Assembly: GCA_007026445.1 (NCBI GenBank)
Contig: VDMD01000008.1
Location: 248,001 to 312,000 of the forward strand
Source of the DNA: Schizophyllum amplum
Taxonomy: Eukaryota; Basidiomycota; Agaricomycetes; Agaricales; Schizophyllaceae
Reading direction: 5' to 3'
Length of the DNA: 64,000 bases
The translations under genes were made by a program, and so were the position numbers. The notes beneath the pieces were generated by a model. It made no database searches, had not been told where the DNA came from, and saw only the letters and a list, made by a program, of their open reading frames with translations. This document shows, in pieces, positions 22,585 to 34,818 of this stretch; the first letter of the stretch is position 1, and each line of letters begins with the position of its first letter.

Positions 22585-24776
22585 ATGGGCGCCTACGATC
22601 TCACCCTAGGCGCGTACCTGGTCGGAGTGGTCCTCTCCGCGTTGTACGTACCCTCCCTTCGCTCTCGGCCTGCGTTATTTGTGCTGACAGGTCCTCGATC
22701 GAAAGCATGCTCGGAGGTGTGTCCGCCCTGCCTGCTGTCGTCCTGAGCTCTTCTCACCTTTGCCCTGGTACCTCTGTGACCTACAGTGGCGTGTACACAG
22801 GTACGTTTGCTCCCGCGGATCAGCACATAAGCGCCCGTGCTAATGTTCGTTTTGCTAGACTGCCACATACTTTGCGATCTACCCTAAGGACCCATGGTAT
22901 ATCAAGTTTGTGGTACGTCCTCTCGTGTGCTATGCGTCTCGTATATTTGCTCATTCGCGCTCCCAGGTCGCATTCTCGCTCGCCACGACGATCGGTATGC
23001 GCTTCCGCGTCGCTCTCCCTCCCTGATCACCAACGTCTCAACTCCACACAGGTCACCAGATTTCGGTAACGGACAAGAGCAAGTCAAGCACCTCTTCACA
23101 GCAGAAACCTGTCTTACCGTCCTCCTTCATCTAGTGTATGTCAACACGGTCACCTACTACCCGGATCCAGCGTGAGCATCTTTCGTCTTCACCAACTTAA
23201 TCCTAATTCGCGATCCTCAGAATCCTTGGCGACATTGGCTGGTACGTCGCTTGCTGCGCACACGGTCTGTAAACGTCGCTAACACCGCTCCGGGACGATA
23301 GGGGACTCATGGTATGTGACGTGCTTCGCCGCAACAACATCCAGTCTGACGCGCTCTATAGGCCCAGACGTACTTTAATGTAACGCTCTCACTTCGTTCT
23401 TCATCCGAGCGGAATGCTGATGGCGCGAGCAGGCGCTCACGGCATTCACCGTCCAAGGATTCTACTTCTACCGCATATACATTTGTGAGTAGTCTACCTT
23501 CATTGCCGATGAAGCTGACGATCTCCCCCCAGTGCTGAACAGGAACTGGTATTTCCCTGCATTCTTGGTACGTCCATGATGCTTGGTTTTGTCCTCCCTC
23601 GCTAATGACCCGTCCTTCTCAGACCGCGGCCAGTGTGGTCCAGCTCAGTAAGTTGCGCCCTTTCTCCGCATAAAGTATGTAGCTGATGTTCACCCAGTCG
23701 TCGCTTTCGGTACGCCTGCGCTTGATCGAGATATCAAGGCCTAATATAACTGACGAACGTACTGCATAGTCTACGCTATCAAGTGGTAAGCTCACAGCCC
23801 TGTCCTGGATGTGCAGCACACGCTCATCATCACTGCCCAGCTCGACGATTGCCGCAGAGCAGATCCCCACGCTGGGTGTACGTCGGCGTCATGGGTTTGG
23901 CTGGTCTGCGCGTCTGACAACCCCATAGAACTTGGTCACCACCGTGAACAGTATCGGCGCGGCCCTCGACATCATCATCGCGGTCACGATGGTCGTCATC
24001 CTGCTCAGGAGCCGTACCGGATTCAAGCAGTGAGTTTTCGAATGGATGTAGTAGTGCGAGGGTATCTGCTGAAACCCGCGCTAGGACTGACACGGTCATT
24101 TCTATGCTGGTAACCTACGTCGTCAACTCCGGAGCCTTGACAAGGTGGGCTGTCTTGGAACGCTTGTATTCTTCGTCGCTAATCTGTATTCTCCAGTGCT
24201 TGCGCGCTGGGCACGCTGCTCGCGGTACGTGATCGTGATTGAAGATACCAGCGCCTGGTGTGCTGACTTGCACAGCTTCAACTCGGTCCTTTGACCTGGG
24301 TTGCTTATGTACGTCTTCCCTTGTCTTCTTCTGACCATGGTCTGACCACCCGCCGTAGCCGTTCTACTTCTGCCTTGGTCGCAGTACGTCGAGACAGTGA
24401 CTATGACGCGAAGCGTCGACTGACCGAATCTCCCGCTCAGTCTACTGCATATCCCTTTTGGCGAGCCTGAACGCTCGCCGTCGCCTGCGTGCATCGAGCA
24501 GCGGCAGCCGGCCCGACGAGTACGCCCTCTCCTACCATGGCGCCACGTCGAGCGGCAACGTTTCCGGCAACAGAGCTCCAGCAGTGCGTACCCGCGGTGC
24601 TATTCGCCGATGCCTAGCTCACCCACTTGTCTCAGCAAGGAAGTGTTCTCGTGTCCATCGAGAGAACCGCCATGACGGATAACAAGGACGCCGAGGTGCG
24701 CTCGATACTCGGAGCCCCCTTCACATCGCTCATTCCGCAGCAGTCCATGGACGACCGGAAGGCGTTCCGTGTATAG
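22585..24776 (+). CDS. seven-helix membrane protein, DUF6534 family
   Basis: The gene begins MGAYDLTLGAYLVGVVLSAL and is broken by roughly a dozen short introns, several bounding very small exons (12 nt at about 23706-23717, 16 nt around 23770-23785). Recognisable pieces are TVQTATYFAIYPKDPWYIKF, LTAFTVQGFYFYRIYI, LNRNWYFPAFL, IIIAVTMVVILLRSRTGFKQ, LVTYVVNSGALTSACALGTL and the family's hallmark end of the last helix, LLASLNARRRLR. A polar tail with SGNVSGNRAP and a final MDDRKAFRV follows. DUF6534 proteins are abundant in Agaricomycetes and look receptor-like (seven transmembrane segments, cytoplasmic Ser-rich tail), but no ligand or function is known. Exon joins in the first third are only partly resolved. 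Confidence 0.78.
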
Positions 24777-25351
24777 TTCGCCTCCTTGCGAGAGCCCCCG
24801 CCAATTTTTTTCCGAGGCAGTCGACATTCCGGGCTGCTTGTTCATATGTCTTGGGTACCTCGACTACTTACCCCCGCACGGGATTCACTCACCCCGCACG
24901 GCGTCACCCACCCCGGAGAGGAGTTTACAAAAGGGTCAGCCGCAAAGGCCGTTGTTCATTGTGTTTCAGGATACTGTCGACCATCACGATATGCATTTGG
25001 GTAGTGCACCCTATGTAGAAACAGAGATCTGGATTTTCCCACTCGCACTCGTTTTTAGAGCCTCCTTGTAATTAGCCATTTTCTGCGGTACATACGCATC
25101 ATAGTAATCTATCGCGAGACTTGCGCGCTGTTGCTCGGACGGGTGTGACTGCCATAAGTATGCCAATCGAAAGAGAGGTGAAGTCGAGACGAAACGTTTG
25201 GAGATGATGCTTTTGCTTGTATCTATTTGCACGCGATTGTCCAGGAGGACAACGTCACATGACGTTTTTCTCCGAGTCCGATCTTGGCTTTCACATCGCT
25301 TTGTCCTTTGTCCCTCCTCTTTCCTTCCCTTTCTGCTCGTCGGCTGCAGCA
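24777..25351. other. intergenic
   Basis: Spacer between two genes on the same strand. A pyrimidine-rich tract at about 25312-25345 precedes the next start codon, as in many fungal promoters. Nothing else recognised. Confidence 0.3.
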
Positions 25352-28300
25352 ATGGCCGACCCTTCTCTTCCCGAACCATCATCACAAGCGATGGATACTT
25401 CGCCAGACTTCAATCAGGAGACAACCAGTTTCGCAGTGGACCCTTCGTCTTTACGAGCGGCTGCGCTTATGACGCTCAAATCTAAGCGTCGAAAGCCGGC
25501 GGAGGTCGCTGCGCCGCCATCGCTACCCGCAAGACCACAAGGACCATCGGACACCCTTGACTACGGCTCCAGCGAACCGGCGCCCCCGCCAGAATCCTCT
25601 GCGCCCGCTTCCGATCCCGGACAACGCGAAGAAGGGGAGATCAGCGATTCGGAAGAGCCCCCTGCGCCTGCACAAGCCCCGGAACCACCCCAGCCGCTAC
25701 CTCAGCGACCGCGCCCTGCTGCCCTTCCGCCCAAGCCCGCCTTTCTTGACACTACACCTATCCCAGTGAAGCCGGCCGAACCACCTACTCCGTCGCTTTT
25801 GGACAGGATATCTACCGCACCGAGGAAGGCATCAGGCTCCTTCTCTAGTCAAATCTCCCCTCGCGAGAAGCCGCCTCGTCGCCCCAGCATAATCACCATG
25901 CCAGTCCATGAGCCCGAGTTTGTTATCGACGCAGAGCATATCCGACCAGGCCTCACAAGTGCGTACCAGTCAATCATTTTGTGCCACATATATTGACCCG
26001 TGCTTCAGTGACGCAAGAGCAGTACGACACGGCGAAGGACATCATCCTTGATCTTTTGGGCTGGGGCGTGCACCCTAACCATCTCCTTGACATGGGCTTG
26101 AGTCGCGAGATTCTCTTCTACGTCTTCAGCGAACTCAATCTGCGCTTCCCCGCCAACCTGGACGCAACCGGCCTGATCCCGTACACACCGAACATGGTAC
26201 GCCCTGGGACGCATTCCGAGCTACCGGCCCAGCGCGGACTACATCATGGTCTCCCACCCAAGCCCCCGCCGCTCGCGACGCCAGTACGGCCCATACAACA
26301 AACGCTGGATCCTGATGTACCACCGTCCGCTGCTCTACTCGACATGGAACAAAAGCGGCGGCAGGAGCTCATGGCGCGGAAGCGCAAAACAGCCACGCTC
26401 AAGGCTCAGCAGTCTCATCGAACCCAAGATATCGAGATGGGTCCTCCAGCACCCATTGATCAGGTCGAGGACTTCCTGCAGAGTATCGCACCCGGACCGT
26501 CTGGGCCCCTTTCCGCGCAGCCATCGTTCTCGTCACTCAGTGCGCAGGCAACACAATCGCCACCGTCGTACGCCGATGACGATATGGATGTCGACGAGAT
26601 TCCTGGCCTTTCGTTCTCGCGGCCGGAGCCGCCACCGCCAGTACGACCCGCACCCGCGGCTGTACCTAAACCTGCGGCGCCCGTCATGCGAAGACAAGCC
26701 CCACCTCCTGCACCGGCACCTGCTTCGGCGCCGGTACCGCGACAGGCCCCGGCTGCAGCACCCGTCCCGGCAGCACCAGCAGCGACTCCTCGAGCACCGG
26801 TACCCGCAGTTGCGCCTACGCCAGCACCCGCCGCTCCGATGCCGGTTCCTAAAGAGGTGGGCTTGGCCCCATCCCTTTCTCAGGTCATGGCAGCGGCGCT
26901 GCCCGGCGGGGACATTCCACGGGTCGACGAGGTCCCAGCAATGCCCGCATCCGCGTCCTACAACGGGAATGGGTTTAACGCAAGCAGTGCCCAGAAGAAT
27001 GGTCAGACCCGGAACGGACAGCCACCACCACCACCTCGAGGGAAGAAGCGACCTGTGGCGGCGGACTTCGTTGACGCGGACGAGAGGCGTCCTGCACCTC
27101 GACCACAGATGCCTCGTTCGCCAGTCCGAGCGAACAGCTTTGCAGGTGGCATCAGCACTGCGAAGCGGCTTATCATCGACGTTAGCGACACCGAGGACGA
27201 CGGCTCGTCTTCGATCGGCACTTCTTCTCAGGGCAGCCTCTCCATGTCACAGTCCGTGCCCTACATCGCCCAGCCGATGCCAACGCTGCCTCTAACTATG
27301 ACCGGGACCCCGATCACCGGCATGCCCATGTACACCAAGGGCTTCGGGACGCCGACGGCCGGCCTGGGCTCCCCTCGACCGCCCGCGGCGGGGTCGCCGG
27401 CAGCGCTCGTGGGGCCAGACGAGCTCCGCCGCAAGGAGGACGAGATCCGGCGTATGAAGCAGAAGATTATCGATGCTGAGAAGCGCAAAGTGAGCGTTCA
27501 CGTCCGTGCTCGTCGAGGTTTAGTGCTTATGGGAGATGAAGAAGCAGCCGAAACTGGTCCCGGTCCAGGTCGGTGACTCCGCCGTGACGACTCCTACGTC
27601 GGGCTCGACGGTGGTCTCGCCTGTGGTTGCGCCCGCGGTCGTCGCAAGCATGCAAGCCGTTGTCGCACCCAAGCGGGCGGTCGGCACACCGAAGCCGACA
27701 ACTGCGAAGGCCGAAGTGGCCAGAACTCCCAGGCCAGCCGTGCCGATGAAGTCCCTACAGGATTCACCAAGACCGAATATGGTCCTTCAGGCTTCCGCGC
27801 CTGCTTTTCATCCGGCCAAACGTGCGTTCATTGTTGGCTGACAATGTTACCAAATTGACATGACCTGACAGCCCTCACGCCCGCCGCCACCCCCAAGCCC
27901 GTCGCAGTTGTCAATCATGGCATCCCACCTCCGCCGGCTACTGTCAATGGTCCTCTCGTCTCTTCGTCGTCCTGCCATCCATCAAGCTGACTTTCATCTG
28001 GCTTTCATGTGTTCTTCATCTCTTGCGTTGCACTCTTGCTCGTTATCGTGGACACCCGACATCACCGCTCCTCAAACCTAGATGATACCCGGGCCCAGGA
28101 AACATTGCAAGGCAAGTCTTTCCATTGACCCACTCAAGAATGCTTGCCGACCGCCGCCTTAATTTCTTACTCACCTTTTCTTGCTTCCTTTTGTTTCCTC
28201 TTTTTCACTTTCCGTCTTACCCTCTTCTCCCTTCCTTCTTACCATCTACAGCTACTGCAAAGCCAGACGAACTAGCGGCAAGAGTCCCCGTTCTCGTCAA

Positions 28301-29456
28301 TGCAAGCAGTTGAACCCTGATGCCATACCTTTTGTTCATTTTCCCATTTATTCCGGCTTGCATCCTCCTCTATCTTCCTTCTATATCTTTCGGACCTTTC
28401 TGCATGTTTCTAGGTTGCATCTCCCACGGAATATCCTACTCAAGAACCGGAGTCAATTGACGTCGACGTTGCCGTCGTCTCGTCGTCTGAGGTGCGTCGT
28501 CTATTGCTTGATATATACTTATGAACGTGAATTCGCGTTGCATCCTCGTACTCATGATAGCCTGGTTTCTTTGTCCTATAGACTACACCGGCACCGTCAG
28601 AAAGCTCCTCAGGAACCTCAACACCCACACCCTCCAGCACTCATCACCAGGATCAAGCACGTTCTACTTCAGAAGACGCCGCCTCCGCCACCATAGTGTA
28701 TCCTCCTTCTGTTCCCCCGCTCTTTTCGTCCTACACGTCACCCTTCTCCCAGTACCCCTTCCTGTCCTCTGCACCTATCTTGTCGGGTGAGATGGGCCAG
28801 ATGGTCATCGATACTGATCACAGTGAGAACGACCAACGACCACCTTCGCCTTCGTCATCTACGGCGTCATCTACACATTCATCACCGGCGCGACCAACGA
28901 CCGCTCTCCCAACTGAAGGCGAAGAAGTTCTACGGGCACCCGAGTGTGCTCTTGCTCCGGATGCTGCCGAACATCCTTATCCGGGCAGCGAGTACCCGTA
29001 TCCGGACTTGCGTCGGCTGAAGCTCGCAACGGCGGCGCGGACTCTAGATCCTGCGAAGACGGTCTGCAAGTTCGAAGTCCCCGGTGGGGGCCTCTGTCGA
29101 GACGCGCGTTGTGGAGACGCTCATATCTCGAGCTTCGAACCGAGCGGTGAGTACTTGTGTTTGTATGAGCTGTGGTGTTGACGTTTCTCTCGGTATCGTT
29201 CTTCCTGCCCTCAACCACCGGACACCTGCATTTTGTCAATGTCAATCTGTGTATGGTACGTCGTCCTTCTGTTACCGTAGACCGAGACACGGCTGCGTAT
29301 GTGTCTGCTGTGGTGCCAGCCGCGTTTCGAGCGAGCACGGGCCTGACTCGCGACCGACTTTGTGCTCGATTACGAGACCTGAGAGGGTTGGATGGTGTTC
29401 GATACGATGAGCGTGTACGGCGAGCGCTGGAAGGGTTTGGCTATCCGCCTAGGTGA
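25352..29456 (+). CDS. long Pro-rich protein with C-terminal zf-C3H1 finger (Red1/ZFC3H1-like)
   Basis: Starts MADPSLPEPSSQAMDTSPDF. Exon 1 (25352-25958) is low complexity with an acidic REEGEISDSEEPPAPAQ stretch. After a 50-nt intron comes a folded-looking segment, TQEQYDTAKDIILDLLGWGV and HPNHLLDMGLSREILFYVF, then a long Pro/Ala-rich tract and a short coiled coil (DELRRKEDEIRRMKQKIIDA). Downstream exons lead to KTVCKFEVPGGGLCRDARCG followed by DAH. This C-x9-C-x4-C-x3-H spacing matches the zf-C3H1 domain of Red1 and human ZFC3H1, scaffolds that connect the Mtr4 helicase to nuclear RNA decay. The last exon reads DTAAYVSAVVPAAFRA and ends ALEGFGYPPR. Exon joins between 27830 and 28440 are uncertain, and two genes cannot be strictly excluded. 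The family call rests on the finger and general layout. Confidence 0.62.
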
Positions 29457-30892
29457 GCCACCACTTGTATGATGGGGAGAGGCTCGGGGTGGCTGTGGAC
29501 GGTGCACGTTCAGTACATGGACGAGCGCGTGGGGTGGCTGTATAACGCGACGATCGACAGCGACATCACGACTAGGAGACGATGAAGACTTACTCGGCGG
29601 ACGGTGAAGAGCGCATCCGCGCCAGCTGACGTCTCGAAAGAGGCGAAGGAAAAGAGCGTTCGCGCCAACGACCTCAAGCTATCGGCCCCGCCGACACCGG
29701 ACATGCCAGCGTAAGGGAGGATGGTGAAGAGCGCTCTGCGCCAGCTCCTGGGGCGCCCGTAGCTCTGGTAGTAACGTATGTTGGTTGCGCTGCGAGTCGC
29801 ACTCGCCTCGGCTCTGGATACCCTCTTGGATAGTTGAATGACGCGACGCCCTATGTCTTCCACGTTCGTTCTGAATCTCTTGCCCCTTTTCCCTCCATTC
29901 TGCTTAGGTGCTCATCGAATTTCTCATACTGTAGATATACAATGTTGCGAAGTAGCAAATATGACGAGACATGAATCTGGATACGTCGTGCCCTGAGTCC
30001 GACCTCAACTCTGTGTCTGCCTTTCTTCATTCCCTCAAAAGTCGATGATCAGCGCTTCAGCTTCAGCGCTCAGCGCTCAGTGCCGCTCCGGATCGCTAGT
30101 TGCTTACCTGGTGCGTGTACGATTTTGAGGCGCAAAACGCGGTTGACGGACGTTTGTTCAGATGCGTCCAGGATGATCAGATGGTTGACTGCATACGTGC
30201 GATGGCATGAAAGGATAGGTCGAGGCTACAAGGAGACGTACGACTCTTAGGCATTCCCGAAGGCACTCGTATCTCACAGGCTGCGACAGGGCTTTCAATG
30301 CTCTATTCAGATCTTGTGGCTGACCGCTGATTATAGACGGGCTGCAATCGACCGCTTCTGCCGTTCTAGTTGCCATAATGTATACGCATCAGCGGCTATC
30401 TCTGCGGCGCTCAGCAAGACTCTTGCCAAGGAACCCGAGGCGGTCAGCGTCAATTCTCCGGCAGTCGGTGAGCTTCAACAGTCTCGAAAAAGGTGCTGAT
30501 CTTGTCAGTGATCACTATGAGACCTACGGAATCGTGTGACAGAAGCCTCTTTCCTCTCCTAGCAATCAACATGTCTAGAAGGCGCGATAGGACAGTGGTA
30601 GGTGCATTCAGTTAATCTCTCGGTGCCGTACGCTCAAGCTACGACACGCCCGCCTGCCGATTTCAACGTGTCCTCTCCACGCAAAGCCCGAGGGCTTTCA
30701 ATCTGTCACTGCCGTGCCGCACGCCGTGAGTAACTTCGTGAGTGCGGCGTGGATTCCCTCTTTGGTTCATCTGAGGAGCTCCGTGGCAGTCAGTTGACCA
30801 AGAATACCTTGCGGCCTCATAAGTAATGGGTCTTTGAACAAGCTGCTTGTCATTGGCTCGTCGAACGGACTGCCCCCCATCTACAACTCAAC
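29457..30892. other. intergenic, about 1.4 kb
   Basis: No gene recognised. A cluster of AGCGCTCAG-like repeats lies at about 30050-30085, a motif shared with other spacers here. It marks the left edge of the tandem paralog array. Confidence 0.35.
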
Positions 30893-32004
30893 ATGGCCGC
30901 AGCGCAGGTTTTCTCCATCGTCCCTCCTATCTTCACCTCACCGCTCGACTACAATATACGCTCGCCTCGCCAGTTCCATGAGGAGCTTCTGGGCAACCTC
31001 CGCGAGGATCCCTACCGCGAGCAGACTCTGCGCAACTGCGTCGTGGACGAGGTTCGCTACTTGCGGGCTCGCGAGGAGGATAACAAGGCTGCGCACGAGA
31101 TCGTCGTCGTGCGCTGTAGCCATACGGTTCACCTCGAGGATGGCACCGTCCTCGGTACGGATTGCCGCTACGTCACGTTCGAGCGCCTCAAACACCGCAC
31201 GCGTGAAGAGGATAGCGGTTCTATGCCTCCGCTCGTTCGTCACACTAGCCAGGTCTCCCGCGAGTCCAGGTCTGGGGGGAGCGAGGCCATGGATAGTGTT
31301 CGCTTCGCAGTGTCCCTCGCAGCCGCCACGACACGTACGAGCCGGTCTTACGATCTTGTGGCTTCTTTCACGACTACCGAAGGCCACCCGCTCAACATTG
31401 TCGACTGCGCCGTCACTGCGTATATCGTTACCGAACGTGCAACGAATTACAGCACGCTGCAGTACATGTGTATGTGGTACGCGCGCATGGTCTTCGAGAC
31501 TCTTCGCTACTTCGCGGGGTGTCCCGCGACGCGGGAGGGCCCTGCGTACACGCGCGCTGGCAGGTTTGGGCTAATGGTCCTCGTCCGTGGCGATGGTTCC
31601 CTTTGGTTGGAGTCGCCGCGGACGCTGGAGCAAGTTGCGGACAATGTCGTGACGATTCTTCGTCGACAGGCTACAACCGCGCCAGCCCCGAACCTCACTG
31701 ACGTCGCGGCCATGCGCGCTGAGTTCATGCACGACTTTCGTCAGTCCCACGAGGGACCACTCCGACCGCTCCAGGAGATACAGCTTTCTGCTCAAAATGT
31801 GCGCACTGCCGCGTGGCGAGTCATTAGAGAGATAACTAAAGAGGCCTACGAACGCGTACATCGCGAAGACAGGATGAGGAACCATGTACGCAGATCATGT
31901 ATCGTTAACGAGGATGAGACTGATATTTTCAGATTGCCAGACAGGATCGCGAACTGAGCGCTTTGAAAGCGCAGATGGATGCCGTGAACATTGGCTCTCC
32001 TTGA
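30893..32004 (+). CDS. array family copy 1, uncharacterised His/Cys-motif protein
   Basis: Two exons: 30893-31885 and 31933-32004 (47-nt intron), 354 residues. I do not recognise a named family. Shared array features: SPRQF near the N terminus; LR.C.VDEV; AHEIVVVR (His at residue 68); TFERLKHR; LNIVDCAV; then YSTLQYMCMWYAR with Cys at residue 193. After EAYERVHRED, exon 2 adds a short charged helix (IARQDRELSALKAQMDA). This copy lacks the hydrophobic leader and DKTT linker of copies 2, 4, 5 and 6, starting instead MAAAQVFSIVPPIFTSP. It shares AGRF and DGSL with copy 3, so the two form one subgroup. The frame is intact. The His-then-Cys order could fit a permuted papain-like fold; this is inference. 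Confidence 0.75.
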
Positions 32005-33835
32005 CGGCTGCTCGAGAGCGGAATCTGCAAAATGATGTATATTTAATTCAGGTCACTGTAAAATATGGATCCTATCACCTGTTCTGCATTTATCGGCTGT
32101 CAAGGGAATAAGGGAATGAAATTCCGACCTCTGGCTGGCCGCTGAGGTTATGTATTATGGAATGACGTTCAAGTCGTGATGCATCATCGTGACGTGACGA
32201 CGGAGCCCCCGAAATCGGAAAGCGACAGAATCGTGGTGAGCGCAGCTCGACGCGCACTTGTACGTCCTGCTTCCTGCAGCTAATTAGCCCAGCGCTTCAG
32301 CCGATATCCCAGCCTGTGCCTCAGGCCTCGCTCGTTTGTCGCGCCCTGCCACTAGTACCAAGATCAGTGTCCCAGCCGACTGTCATTGTCCCAGTCATTG
32401 CACCGGTGTCCCGGATCCCAGCCGCGACGGCGTGCCCACCGTGACGCACGGTACCGGCACGTGAGTAACGCCTACTAACGCGATGGCCAACACCAAACTT
32501 CTGGCTCAGGGAGTTTGTTTTGTCAGAGCGTCGACTGAACTCCTCATGCATCATGCGATGTGGTCTTCTGTCAGACCTTTGCCTCTACATCCTGTGAGCC
32601 ACTCCCCTTATGCTTCCCTGGCCAACGTCCGATCCTGTTCACCGCATCCATATATCTACGCCACCCGATCATCGGATGCTCAGCGCTCAGTGCTCACCGC
32701 CATTCGCTGGCTGAATCCGGGAAATCTGAGAGGCGCTACAGCCTGGTTCACGAAGGTGTGTCACAATCACTTGAGCTCACATCAGATGTTGACCTGCTAC
32801 ATCAGCTTGCATACGTGCGCACAGGCTCTCGATGGGTATGGACGACTGCACGTCCCATCATGCTCCCTCTCGTACCTACGGCACGAAAAGCCGGCGTAAA
32901 TCGAGTATGGTGAGGTATCTTGTGTCACGCCATAGCGGCCTAGTTCCCCGTCATTGCAACAGCGCCACGACCATCATACGAGTACCAAGCCTCTCATAAA
33001 ATGTCGGCGGCAGTCCTCCAGCACAATTTTTACAACGGTACGTGTACAGCTCGACACTTCACTGCTGAAATACTGTCTCCTGGTACGCATCTCAGCGCTG
33101 TGGGCTCAAGGTCAACTTGAATTAGCATCAGGCGGGAGTCGGAGGGACAGTCGGCGACGGTCGCACTTTCTGCTGGCCCGGATAGCGCTATCCTGCGGGG
33201 TAACAGCGTTATCCGACGATTGCCGGCACTTCTCATACTGCGCGTCGCTTCGCAGTGGCGTTCAATGTATGTACGGCGTCTCATATCACATGGCGAGTTA
33301 TATGCACTTCCTGAACACGGCGTACTCAATCAAACCGTCCGTCACGCTTGCTGACCGATGTCCAACGGAAGATGCCAGAGCCACAAATAAACCCGGGAAT
33401 ATGACTGTGTGCACAACCCTCCAATTCCCCGGAATAGGCCTTCTTGCGGTCGAGATCGCGTGATCTCATTCTTCTCTGAATGGCAAATATCGCACGTTAC
33501 TTGGTCTGTATTTGGAGCAGTGGTCCAAATGTATGGCCTACGTATCATGACGGTGGTAAGCAGCGAAACAGCAGCCGTTGATATACTGCCATGTCGGTCT
33601 GAGGGAAAACGGGGAACTCTCCCACAAACGAGTACGTCGTCATATATCATGCTCGTTCTACACGCTCAACGAGATAGACGGCGTGCACTACCCGAGCGCT
33701 CTACAGATTGACCCAACTCCGTTCGGTACACGCCCATTCGGAGGACATCGCAGTTGACCACCGTGCGTTTATTGACTGCTTTCGCTCGCGTCGATTGACT
33801 CGGTCACCATAGAGCACGTCGCATTGTCCGGGTAA
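32005..33835. other. array spacer 1-2
   Basis: 1.8 kb with no recognisable gene. An AGCGCTCAG motif lies near 32684-32693. The last 100 bases before copy 2 are the presumed promoter; no TATA box seen. Confidence 0.3.
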
Positions 33836-34818
33836 ATGTGGTCCGGACTCCGCATCATAAGCCGATTCCTGCTACATGGCTCGTTCTTCGTCCCCTCGCC
33901 CGATCCGGACAAGACGACAGCGAGAGTGACGAGGCCCTATCAGTACATCCCCAGCCTCGTCCAGGATCGATCATGCAGCTACTCGCTACGCCAGCTCGTC
34001 GATATCATCGAAGACAACGGTCAGATGGACCCTCAGCGGGCCGATACGCTCCGCGAATGCCGCGTTGACGAGGTCAGCCACTTTCGACGGGATTACATGT
34101 CTGGCAAGGGCCCTCATGAAATAGTTGTTATTCGCTACAGCCACGCCGTAATCGAGGAGAACGGTGCAAGCATCCGCGGCGACTGTCGCATTGCTAGATT
34201 CGAGCGCCTAGCACCAGGATCCGCAACTACTCTAGCGCCGCCGCCTGACTCTGCCACTGTCGATCTGGACCATGTCCGGATCGCAGAGTTCATCGAAGAC
34301 CTGGCCTATAACTACACTTGCGTTGCGCGCTTCGTGCCGGAGCGGGATACATTGAATATTGTCGACTGCGCCGTTGCCGCCCACATTATCAGTGAGCGCT
34401 CCCGCGCGTACACCCTCCAGTGTCCGTCCCTCTGGTACGCCGACGCTCTGTTCCATAACTTGCGCTGTCTCTCGGGAAGTCCGCCGGTTCACGTCGGCTC
34501 CGCTCGCATTCGAGACAGGGCCTCTCAGACCAATGCAGGGCCCTCTGTAATACAGCTGCAGGAGATGCAAGCGGCCATCAAAGCCAAGCTGGACAGTACG
34601 TGGCAGGCGATCCGAAAGGCTACTGAGTATGCATATGAACGCGTGCATCGCGAGGAGATCCTGAAGAGGGAGGTTGGTTTCCCAAGTTCATCTTGCATGC
34701 TTTACGAGGACTGACTCGTGTCTAGGCTGCCTCCAGGGCGGCAGAGATGGAACGCCTTCGTGCCCAGCTCGCGGAGGCCCGCAGAATTCACAGAAGCGCT
34801 GAGGTTCAGGCTATATAA
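33836..34818 (+). CDS. array family copy 2, Cys-to-Ser variant with internal deletion
   Basis: Exons 33836-34672 and 34726-34818, 309 residues. The leader MWSGLRIISRFLLHGSFF is followed by PDKTTARVTRPYQYIP, VQDRSCSYSLRQLVDIIEDN, LRECRVDEVSHFRRD and GPHEIVVIRYSH (His at residue 94). LNIVDCAVAAHIISERS then leads to YTLQCPSLWYAD. Here the position occupied by Cys in copies 1, 3, 5 and 6 is Ser (residue 198), while a Cys appears two residues earlier. After SGSPP about 60 residues present in other copies (the AGMW...RL region) are missing, yet the frame is kept up to YERVHREEIL. Exon 2 encodes an Ala/Glu/Arg-rich helix (AASRAAEMERLRAQLAEARR). The donor GTTGGT is atypical. The gene may encode a diverged or inactive member. 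Confidence 0.7.

Noticed and set aside
26246..27295. 349-codon open frame on the plus strand
   Set aside because: Arg/Ser/His-rich shadow of the Pro/Ala-rich second exon of the Red1-like gene; no start context or domain.
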